Of a stretch of DNA of 6,511 nucleotides, positions 1-6,511 are shown one piece after another (position 1 is the first letter of the stretch; the number at the start of each line of letters is the position of its first letter). Made by a program: the position numbers and the translations under genes. The notes under the pieces were generated by a model. It was not told the origin of the DNA and searched no databases. It was given only the letters and a program-made list of their open reading frames with translations. The stretch spans positions 1 through 6,511 of the forward strand of contig CALEST010000247.1 of NCBI GenBank assembly GCA_937907555.1, in the 5' to 3' direction. Source of the stretch: an uncultured Sediminibacterium sp. GTDB lineage: Bacteria > Bacteroidota > Bacteroidia > Chitinophagales > Chitinophagaceae.

Positions 1-263
1 CTATATGTCTGAATATGTTGCTAGACTGGACTGGCTTCTACGAGATTCATGGTAAGGAGGGGAAAAACTATTTAAAAGGTGCTATAGGTTCCGGCTATCT
101 ATCCCTTCTTGTTGGGTTTTACTGGTATCGTTCTTTACGAAATTTTTACGGGCAGTCCAGACGTAAGACGATTGTAAAATTCGGATTACAACTGTTTATC
201 AATCTGTTCTTATTTTCTCTTTTATTCCTTTTATTCTTTCTTTTTTCTTTCATGATAATCTAA
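1..263 (+). CDS. C-terminal fragment of a membrane protein, probably DUF3667 family (5' end outside window)
   Basis: The reading frame is open to the left edge (first full codon at position 3), so the ATG at 15 is probably internal and this is the last 86 or so residues of a longer protein. What is visible is a hydrophobic stretch (SGYLSLLVGFYWYRSL), a short basic hydrophilic segment (RNFYGQSRRKTIVK), then a very hydrophobic C-terminal helix rich in Leu and Phe that runs to the stop. The pattern of a membrane helix, then (A/S)LRxFYGQSxxKT, then a final helix resembles the C-terminus of DUF3667 proteins of Bacteroidota, as I remember that family; their function is unknown to me. The stop at 261-263 is 4 bases before the mazG start, so the two are probably co-transcribed. 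The N-terminal part that would confirm the family is not in the window, so the family call is moderate while the coding call is fairly firm. Confidence 0.6.
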   Translation, partial: ICLNMLLDWTGFYEIHGKEGKNYLKGAIGSGYLSLLVGFYWYRSLRNFYGQSRRKTIVKFGLQLFINLFLFSLLFLLFFLFSFMII

Positions 264-267
264 TGCC

Positions 268-1053
268 ATGAATAATACTTCAGCAGCTTTTTTGAGACTG
301 GTTACCATAATGGATGAGTTGAGGGAACAGTGTCCCTGGGACAAAAAACAGACGATTCACACCCTTCGTTCCATGACCATTGAGGAGTTGTATGAATTGG
401 TTGATGCGATTGATGCAAATGACTGGAAAGGTATTAAGGAGGAACTGGGAGATCTTTTCCTTCACTTATTGTTCTATGCCCGCATTGGCAGGGAAGAGTC
501 AAAATTCGTGCTGGAAGATGTATTAAATGGGATTGCAGAAAAGTTAATAAGGCGTCATCCCCATATTTATGGTGATGTTACAGTAAAGGATGAAGAGGAA
601 GTAAAAAAGAATTGGCAAAAAATTAAAGCAGCGGAAGGAAAAGTTACACAATCGGTTCTGGAAGGAGTACCCAAATCGTTGCCAGCCATTGTAAAAGCCC
701 TTCGGGTTCAGGAAAAAGCCAAACAAATTGGTTTTGAATGGGAAAATAAGCAGGATGTTTGGGCCAAAGTAGAAGAGGAAATAAATGAGTTTACTTCAGC
801 TGTGCAGAAGGCAGATATAGCCGAAATGGAAGCTGAATTTGGTGATATTCTGTTTAGCCTGGTTAATTATGCACGGTTTTTGCAGATAGATCCGGAAGCA
901 GCACTGGAAAAGACCAACCAGAAATTTATCCGAAGGTTCAGGTTTATGGAGAAAAAAGCAGAGGAGAAAGGCCTCACACTCGATAAAATGAATCTGTCTG
1001 AAATGGATGAGTTATGGAATGCGGCTAAGAAAAGCTATGAATCGGATAATTAA
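268..1053 (+). CDS. mazG: MazG nucleoside triphosphate pyrophosphohydrolase
   Basis: Cytoplasmic enzyme of the all-alpha NTP pyrophosphohydrolase family; it converts (d)NTPs to (d)NMP plus pyrophosphate with Mg2+, and in other bacteria is linked to nucleotide-pool cleaning and to lowering ppGpp. The protein has 261 residues, the usual length for the two-domain E. coli-type MazG. The N-terminal domain opens with the family hallmark CPWDKKQT (residues 23-30) and has EExxE at 39-43 and ExxD at 59-62. The C-terminal domain has the second set, EExxE at 170-174 and ExxD at 190-193, then the typical tail with NQKFIRRF (217-224) and a final MDELW. RRHPHIYGD (95-103) between them is also characteristic. 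Both metal-binding sets look intact. The ATG at 268 is chosen because it gives the standard N-terminus and follows the upstream stop by 4 bases; no Shine-Dalgarno sequence is seen. The 3' end overlaps the start of the histidine kinase gene. Confidence 0.96.
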   Translation: MNNTSAAFLRLVTIMDELREQCPWDKKQTIHTLRSMTIEELYELVDAIDANDWKGIKEELGDLFLHLLFYARIGREESKFVLEDVLNGIAEKLIRRHPHIYGDVTVKDEEEVKKNWQKIKAAEGKVTQSVLEGVPKSLPAIVKALRVQEKAKQIGFEWENKQDVWAKVEEEINEFTSAVQKADIAEMEAEFGDILFSLVNYARFLQIDPEAALEKTNQKFIRRFRFMEKKAEEKGLTLDKMNLSEMDELWNAAKKSYESDN

Positions 1054-4000
1054 TCATATACAGCAGGCAGCGTACAAAAATGGTTATTTAATAATAACTG
1101 CCGCCTGGTTATATACTTTATCCTTTATTTTCTCCAACTATTTTAGTTATAATTCCAGTCCGCATAAAGTAAGTGAGAATATTGCGGCCAGAATACATAA
1201 GCTGGAAACCAGATTTGACAAGCTATCAGACGACAGCTCATTAATTGCAGGATTAATATTTGATACAGTTCATGCAGATATTCCTTTGGATCTGCAGAAA
1301 GAGCAGGCTGGTTTTTTTGTATATGAATTAAATGACAGTCAGCCCTCGAGGCTGGCATATTGGAGTACGAACAAAATTTCAGTACCTGAAAAGGAACTTG
1401 CCAGTTTTGTTCCTGTAAAATTTGTAAATACTTCAAATGGGCAGTTCATTTTGCTTAAAAAGAAAATGGCCCTGAAAGGGAAAAGTTACTGGCTGGTAAA
1501 TATGATTCCTGTAAAATGGGCTTATTTTATTCAGAATAAATACTTTGTTTCAGATTTTGCCGAATTCCCCGGTTTGGATGAACAATATGCTATTGCTGAT
1601 GCAATCACTGAGAATCCTGTTTACAGTAAAAACGGAGAGTATCTTTTTAGCCTGCAACTGAAAGAGGGCAAAAGGTTTATTGCCTATGATATAGTCACCA
1701 TATTATTCAGATTAATCTCTGTTTTTCTTCTGTTTACATTTATTCATGGAATAACCCTTGAATTAATTCGGACCATTAATTTTAAGACGGGGATTGTTTT
1801 TCTGATTACCAATGTTGTCTTTTTAAGGGTAGTCGCCTATCTTTTTCCATTTCCATTTGATTATTCCAAACTCCCTTTGTTCGACCCAACCATTTACGCT
1901 TCCAATTGGGCCAATTCCTCATTAGGGGCATTATTAATTAATGCCATTTTATTTTACTGGGTACTGAGATTTGTGAAGATTCATTACGTGAATAGAACAG
2001 AGGAAAAGCCTGTAATGAACAGCTTTCGTGTTGGTTTGAGACTTTTTGTTTTAACTACTGCTGCTTTTGTTATTGTTAGTGTAATCCAAAGTTTGGTAAG
2101 GGATGCTAAAATTTCATTTGATGTAACCAACTTTTTCAGTTTAACAATTTACAGTACTATTAGTATTGTTATTCTATGTTTTCTGGCACTTGGCTATTTT
2201 TATTTGTCACAAGTGCTAACCATTAAACTAATAATGACCGGTACTGGTAAGTTTTTTCCGGTATTGGTAATTGTGTTGAGTGGTTTTTTAAATATGTTAT
2301 TGTTAAGCAATTTTAGTCAGGGTGGATTTTATTTGCTTCTGATAGTATGGGTAATTGTTTATTTTCTTATTCTGCATATCAGGCGTTCAGACATGCAAAT
2401 TCAGATTATCAAATCTCCTTTTTTTATATTCTGGGTAATGTTTTTTGCGCTCTCCATTGCTTCCCTGGTCATATACCAGAAAAGAAATGTTGAATTTGAG
2501 CAAAGGAAAAGGATAGCTGAAAAGCTGGCGATACAATCTGATCCTTCCGGAGAAAGTCTGCTTAAAATAGCGGCATCCAATTTCAATAATAGTTTTTTAA
2601 GTGACAATTTTCAGCGCTTTAATGAAAGTGAATACACTAATAAATTCATTAAAGACAGTTTGATTAACCAGAATTTTTCTGGTTATCTGAATAAGTATGA
2701 TACCCGTATTTACACTTTTGACAGTTTATTTCATCCATTGTTTAACGAAGATTCTCTTAACTATTCTTCTATTAAGACAATTGTGCTGAATCAGGCAATT
2801 GCAACCGATGTCCCTAATTTATTTACTTACGACAATAACGCCAATGGGTTCAATTATATTTATCAGGTAGATGTGGAAAAGAACAATACTACCATTGGTC
2901 ATTTGTTTGTTTTAATGAAATCAAAGCGATATAAGAGCGAAGCTTTGTATCCGGAATTATTTAATCAATCTCAGGATGTGATTGCAAATATTAATAGCGA
3001 TTATGCCTATGCAATTTATAGTAAGGGTAGATTGATTAATCATTTCAATAATTATAACTTTCCAACTCTTTTAACTGCAAACGAAAACCCTGTTTTTGAA
3101 TTTACTTACCGAAAAACAAAAAGTCATATTGAGCTATGGTACAATGCAGGAAATGAAAGACAGGTAGCTGTGGTAAAGCAGAATTCCTGGTTCATTGAAT
3201 CAATTACCTTATTTGCTTATTTGTTTTGTTCTTTTCTTCTAATCATTTTTATATTTCATATTGGGTCTCTTCTGGTGGATGCAAAATTCAATTGGCATCA
3301 AATGAGTGCCCTGTTAAGATTAAATATCCGCTCTCAGATTCAGGCTACTATTATTTTTGTGAGTGTATTTTCTTTTTTGGTAATTGGAGTTGCAACCATT
3401 TCTTTTTTTATATATCGGTATAATTCCACCAATGAAGAACGACTGACCAAATCTATACAGGTCATGGCAAATGAAATGAATGCAAAAGTGGTTAGTATTC
3501 TGGCTACAGATGACGAACCCAATAATCCTGGCATAAAGAATGAATTAGAGAATATTATTGCAGAAATTTCTGATTTGCATAATGTAGATATTAATTATTA
3601 CAGTGCTGCAGGTGATTTGATCATTTCAACACAACCTTACATTTATAATAAGAACTTACTGAGCCGTAAAATGGACCCGATTGCTTTTTACGAAATGCAG
3701 CGGAACAACCGTATTCGGTTTATTCAGTCTGAGTCTATTGGAGGATTTAAATACACAAGTATATACACTCCATTATTATCGGAGACCGGCGATACTTATG
3801 GTTATTTAAATATTCCTTATTTAAATTCTCAATTGGAACTTAACCAGGAAATTTCCGGATTTCTGGCTACCCTTATAAATTTAAATGCCTTTATATTTTT
3901 ATTGGCAGGAGCCATTGCTTTTTTCATCACCAACCGGATTACTTCTTCGCTCAGGTTAATTGGAGCCACTATGCAGAAAATGAGTCTGGATGCAAAGAAT

Positions 4001-4783
4001 CAACCCATTGAATGGTATAGAAACGATGAAATTGGCGCCCTTGTGAATGAGTATAACAACATGGTTAAAAAGCTCGAACTAAGCGCGGAAACACTTGCCA
4101 AGACCGAAAGGGAGGGAGCATGGAGAGAGATGGCCAGACAGGTAGCCCATGAGATTAAAAATCCACTCACTCCCATGAAACTAAGTATTCAATATTTGCA
4201 GAATGCAGTGGAAAGGGGAGCCCCCAACGTACAGGAATTAAGTCTTAAACTGGCAAGAACATTGATTGAACAAATAGATCAGCTGGCAAAAATTGCAGGT
4301 GACTTTTCACAGTTTGCCAATATTGGCAATGTCAAGCTCGAAAAATTTTCCATCATACCCATACTGGAATCTTTTCAGCATTTGTACGAGGGAGATAATT
4401 CGGTAATAATTGATCTGAACAATCAAGCCAGGGTTGTTACTATAGAATCCGACAAAGTTCAGATCAATCGTTTGTTCATGAATCTGATTCAGAATGCTAT
4501 AGAAGCTGGAAAAGAGGTTTCCGGGAATGCCCGGATTCAAATTAGGCTGAAAAATGAGGGAAATCGTTTAGTAATAGAATTACAGGATTTTTCCGGAGGA
4601 ATTCCCGCTTCCATGAAACCCAATATGTTCAGACCCAACTTTACTACCAAATCTGCAGGAACCGGTCTGGGACTGGCTATCTGTAAAGGCATTGTAGAGC
4701 AGGCAAATGGACAAATAAACTATCAATCAACAGATGGGGTAGGAACGGTTTTTACCATTGAATTTCCCATTGCAGATATTTAA
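1037..4783 (+). CDS. Large multi-pass sensor histidine kinase with HAMP and NtrY-like kinase core
   Basis: Inner-membrane kinase that should autophosphorylate on histidine and pass phosphate to a response regulator; the regulator and signal are unknown and none is encoded here. Numbering is from the ATG at 1037 (1248 residues). Hydropathy by eye gives 12 membrane segments: 17-36, 218-240, 252-270, 296-315, 333-354, 366-390, 406-424, 429-447, 460-479, 718-747, 769-793 and 942-965. Positive residues place the N-terminus inside and leave three outer regions of about 180, 240 and 145 residues. Then come HAMP (967-1019, with DEIG at 997-1000), the phosphoacceptor box with H1038 in VAHEIKNPLTPMKLS, the N-box with N1149, a G1 box reading DFSGGIP (1184-1190), an F-box (NMFRPNFTTK) and the G2 box GTGLGL (1208-1213). 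The WREMARQVAHEIKNPLTP sequence is typical of NtrY-like kinases, but no PAS domain is evident. In-frame ATGs at 1007 and 1019 are alternatives; 1037 is preferred for its A-rich upstream (AAGAAAAG) and smaller overlap with mazG. Confidence 0.9.
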   Translation: MNRIINHIQQAAYKNGYLIITAAWLYTLSFIFSNYFSYNSSPHKVSENIAARIHKLETRFDKLSDDSSLIAGLIFDTVHADIPLDLQKEQAGFFVYELNDSQPSRLAYWSTNKISVPEKELASFVPVKFVNTSNGQFILLKKKMALKGKSYWLVNMIPVKWAYFIQNKYFVSDFAEFPGLDEQYAIADAITENPVYSKNGEYLFSLQLKEGKRFIAYDIVTILFRLISVFLLFTFIHGITLELIRTINFKTGIVFLITNVVFLRVVAYLFPFPFDYSKLPLFDPTIYASNWANSSLGALLINAILFYWVLRFVKIHYVNRTEEKPVMNSFRVGLRLFVLTTAAFVIVSVIQSLVRDAKISFDVTNFFSLTIYSTISIVILCFLALGYFYLSQVLTIKLIMTGTGKFFPVLVIVLSGFLNMLLLSNFSQGGFYLLLIVWVIVYFLILHIRRSDMQIQIIKSPFFIFWVMFFALSIASLVIYQKRNVEFEQRKRIAEKLAIQSDPSGESLLKIAASNFNNSFLSDNFQRFNESEYTNKFIKDSLINQNFSGYLNKYDTRIYTFDSLFHPLFNEDSLNYSSIKTIVLNQAIATDVPNLFTYDNNANGFNYIYQVDVEKNNTTIGHLFVLMKSKRYKSEALYPELFNQSQDVIANINSDYAYAIYSKGRLINHFNNYNFPTLLTANENPVFEFTYRKTKSHIELWYNAGNERQVAVVKQNSWFIESITLFAYLFCSFLLIIFIFHIGSLLVDAKFNWHQMSALLRLNIRSQIQATIIFVSVFSFLVIGVATISFFIYRYNSTNEERLTKSIQVMANEMNAKVVSILATDDEPNNPGIKNELENIIAEISDLHNVDINYYSAAGDLIISTQPYIYNKNLLSRKMDPIAFYEMQRNNRIRFIQSESIGGFKYTSIYTPLLSETGDTYGYLNIPYLNSQLELNQEISGFLATLINLNAFIFLLAGAIAFFITNRITSSLRLIGATMQKMSLDAKNQPIEWYRNDEIGALVNEYNNMVKKLELSAETLAKTEREGAWREMARQVAHEIKNPLTPMKLSIQYLQNAVERGAPNVQELSLKLARTLIEQIDQLAKIAGDFSQFANIGNVKLEKFSIIPILESFQHLYEGDNSVIIDLNNQARVVTIESDKVQINRLFMNLIQNAIEAGKEVSGNARIQIRLKNEGNRLVIELQDFSGGIPASMKPNMFRPNFTTKSAGTGLGLAICKGIVEQANGQINYQSTDGVGTVFTIEFPIADI

Positions 4784-6453
4784 AGTTTCTGCTTTTGCGC
4801 CTGTATAAATGATTCCAATTGCGAAAAGGTATAACTGCTTAGGTTCTGCAAAGGGATTAATCCGGCTTTCTGAGCTACCAGAACTCCATATTTACAATCT
4901 TTAAAACCATCAATAGTATGGGCATCGGGATTAATGGATATTAGTACATTTTTCTCAATAGCCCTCCTGATCCATCGCCAGTCCAGATCTAGTCTTCTGG
5001 GGTGTGCATTCAATTCAATTACTACACCGTTGGCTGCACAGGCATCAATGATTTTTTCGTGATCAATTGGATATCCGGCCCTGCTCAATAGTAATCTTCC
5101 GGTAGGGTGGCCAAGTATATTGGTATATTTATTTTCAATGGCTTTGATTACCCTGGCATTGGCTTTTTCTTCGTTCATTTTTAAATTAGAGTGTACCGAT
5201 GCAATCACTAAGTCGAATTGCGCCAGAATTTCATCGGGATAATCTAAGCTTCCGTCATTTAAAATATCGCTTTCTATGCTTTTGAATATTTTAAATGGAG
5301 CCATTTGTTGATTCAGTTTTTCAATTTCCTGGTGTTGCTGCAAAACTCTTTCAATGCTTAACCCATTTGCGTAAAAAGCAGATTTAGAGTGATCTGAAAT
5401 AACCAGGTATTCCAGGCCTTCATTAATGGCAGCTTCAGCCATTTGCTGAATGGTATTACCTCCATCGCTCCAGGTACTATGTGAATGAATAATCCCTTTG
5501 ATATCTTTTTCGGTAATGGCTGGTGCAATTTTGTTTTTCTTTGCCTGTGCAATGATTTCCGAATCTTCTCTCATATAAGCAGGAATGAATGAACAACCCG
5601 CTTCTTCAAAAATGCTTTCTTCTCCAGCGTAAATTTTAGTATCCTCCCACCCAATTGTTGCTGACCAGGCATTAAAAAATAGATCATTGCAGCTGGTTTT
5701 AAATAGAACATTGGGAATGTTCTCTTCATTTGCCAGCCAGAACTGAAGTCGAATATTTTTTTCGTTTCTGTAACTGATTGTAAGATTACTCTGATTGACT
5801 ACACTAAATCCTATGCCCTGCAAAAAGGAATTGAGTGCTTCTGGTTTGGCATTGGTAACCCAATCGATGCTGTCAATTATTTCTAATTGTCTTCTGAATT
5901 CTCCGGTTTGGACAAATTGGTAGGGGAGCGAATGGCAAAGTATTTTTTCCAATTCCATTTGAAGTTCTTCTACCTGCTGGTATAAATAACGCCCCATGGA
6001 ACCCATGTAAAATTCAATAGCCTCCTTAATATTTTGCTGTGTTTTTTCACCAAATCCTTTATACAAAGTCAGCCTGTTTTCATTACAGGCGTATAGCAAT
6101 TCCCCCAAGGTTTCTATTTCCAGTTCTTTCCAGATGGTAGCAATTTTTTTGGGTCCGATACCTTTGATGCTTAGCATCTCCAGAATACCCGGAGGCGTTT
6201 TCTGTACCATTTCATTCAACGTAGTAAACTGTCCGGTATCTAAAATTTCCAGTATTCTTTTACCTGCACTTTCTCCAATTCCTTTAACAGAAAAAATAGC
6301 ATTCCGATCCATTTCTGCCAGTGGTGTTGGTAATTTATCTATGCTAAAAGCCGCGGCAGCATAGGATTTGGCTTTAAAGGCATTCTCTCCATGTATGTCC
6401 ATTAACTTAGCTAGGAGACTAAACTGAGCGGCTATTTCATCATTCGTTATCAT
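4780..6453 (-). CDS. polX: PolX-family protein: HhH repeats, degenerate polymerase domain, intact PHP exonuclease domain
   Basis: Cytoplasmic DNA-repair protein of the bacterial PolX family, 557 residues, close to the usual length. Residues 1-70 form the 8-kDa-like DNA-binding domain, with helix-hairpin-helix motifs near VKGIGESAGKRI (56-67), IKGIGPKKIATI (96-107) and YKGFGEKTQQNI (131-142). Residues 150-295 correspond to the polymerase palm and thumb, ending in a recognisable family segment (FEEAGCSFIPAYMRED). The nucleotidyltransferase signature is eroded: it reads GEFRR (184-188) then DSID (194-197), so only one of the usual paired aspartates is kept, and the later palm aspartate appears to be Q237. 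The C-terminal PHP domain (about 318-550) keeps all nine metal ligands expected of the family: H323, H325, D330, H355, E394, H421, H449, D510 and H512. I infer a 3'-5' exonuclease or phosphoesterase without polymerase activity. The ATG at 6453 gives the normal PolX N-terminus. The gene converges on the kinase gene and shares stop-codon bases with it. Confidence 0.9.
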   Translation of the reverse strand: MITNDEIAAQFSLLAKLMDIHGENAFKAKSYAAAAFSIDKLPTPLAEMDRNAIFSVKGIGESAGKRILEILDTGQFTTLNEMVQKTPPGILEMLSIKGIGPKKIATIWKELEIETLGELLYACNENRLTLYKGFGEKTQQNIKEAIEFYMGSMGRYLYQQVEELQMELEKILCHSLPYQFVQTGEFRRQLEIIDSIDWVTNAKPEALNSFLQGIGFSVVNQSNLTISYRNEKNIRLQFWLANEENIPNVLFKTSCNDLFFNAWSATIGWEDTKIYAGEESIFEEAGCSFIPAYMREDSEIIAQAKKNKIAPAITEKDIKGIIHSHSTWSDGGNTIQQMAEAAINEGLEYLVISDHSKSAFYANGLSIERVLQQHQEIEKLNQQMAPFKIFKSIESDILNDGSLDYPDEILAQFDLVIASVHSNLKMNEEKANARVIKAIENKYTNILGHPTGRLLLSRAGYPIDHEKIIDACAANGVVIELNAHPRRLDLDWRWIRRAIEKNVLISINPDAHTIDGFKDCKYGVLVAQKAGLIPLQNLSSYTFSQLESFIQAQKQKL

Positions 6454-6486
6454 GATCGGAAATTAGGAACAAGTAGGGGTTTATAC

Positions 6487-6511
6487 AAAAAAACCCGTTC
6501 CAATTTTGGAA
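6487..6511 (-). terminator. Partial probable intrinsic terminator of a minus-strand gene to the right (cut by window edge)
   Basis: Read on the minus strand, an inverted repeat TTCCAA-AA-TTGGAA (6498-6511) is followed by CGGG (6494-6497) and a run of seven T (6487-6493). A 2-base loop is too tight, so the inner A-T pairs would open to leave a six-base loop. The CGGG after the visible arm would extend the stem if CCCG lies just beyond the right edge, which cannot be seen. The position, upstream of polX and pointing the same way, fits the end of a preceding minus-strand gene. Confidence 0.4.

Noticed and set aside
3226..3423. Overlapping 65-codon plus-strand frame inside the kinase gene
   Set aside because: It is out of frame with a clearly real gene, has Cys- and Phe-rich composition and no recognisable domain; the same holds for the other short frames on both strands inside mazG, the kinase and polX.
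3804..3831. Direct repeat TTATTTAAAT occurring twice, 15 bases apart
   Set aside because: It encodes the short peptide repeat YLNIPYLN in the third outer region of the kinase and has only two copies, so chance in AT-rich coding DNA is enough.
4792..4828. Inverted repeat CTTTTGCGC / GCGAAAAG just after the kinase stop, a possible terminator
   Set aside because: It needs a bulged G, has a 20-base loop, is not followed by a T-run on the plus strand, and lies inside polX coding sequence.
6458..6489. Possible Bacteroidota-type promoter for polX: TTTG (minus strand, 6486-6489), 20-base spacer, TAATTTCC (6458-6465)
   Set aside because: The -7 element matches TAnnTTTG only partly, the -33 element overlaps the T-run of the probable terminator, and transcription would begin almost at the ATG.
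6477..6496. Inverted repeat GGGTTT / AAACCC in the intergenic stretch
   Set aside because: The arms are only 6 bases around an 8-base A-rich loop, and one arm overlaps the T-run and CGGG of the better-supported terminator.

Overview
This window looks like an ordinary chromosomal segment of a Bacteroidota bacterium. The evidence is AT-rich DNA, starts with no recognisable Shine-Dalgarno sequence but some A-rich upstream DNA, a membrane-protein tail resembling the Bacteroidota-rich DUF3667 family, and a PHP-type PolX exonuclease. No RNA gene, CRISPR array, insertion sequence, prophage or other mobile element is visible. Coding density is close to 100 percent.

Layout: (1) positions 1-263, plus strand, hold the C-terminal end of a membrane protein cut by the left edge, probably DUF3667. 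(2) 268-1053, plus strand, is a full-length two-domain MazG nucleoside triphosphate pyrophosphohydrolase, 4 bases after the previous stop. (3) 1037-4783, plus strand, is a very large sensor histidine kinase of about 1250 residues. It has a predicted 12 membrane segments, three extracytoplasmic regions, a HAMP linker and an NtrY-like kinase core, and its start lies inside mazG. (4) 4780-6453, minus strand, is a PolX-family protein with an intact PHP exonuclease domain and a polymerase domain that appears to have lost its catalytic residues. (5) 6454-6511 is a short intergenic stretch with part of a probable terminator for a minus-strand gene beyond the right edge.

The three plus-strand genes are packed tightly enough to be one transcription unit whose promoter lies left of the window. 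MazG would clean or balance the nucleotide pool and the kinase would sense an envelope signal; no response regulator is encoded here. PolX is convergent with this unit and acts in DNA repair, so it shares a loose genome-maintenance theme with MazG but is separately transcribed. The kinase and polX stop codons overlap in one TTAA.

I found no convincing undescribed multi-gene system. The points most worth a second look are the apparently polymerase-dead PolX and the unusual membrane architecture of the kinase.
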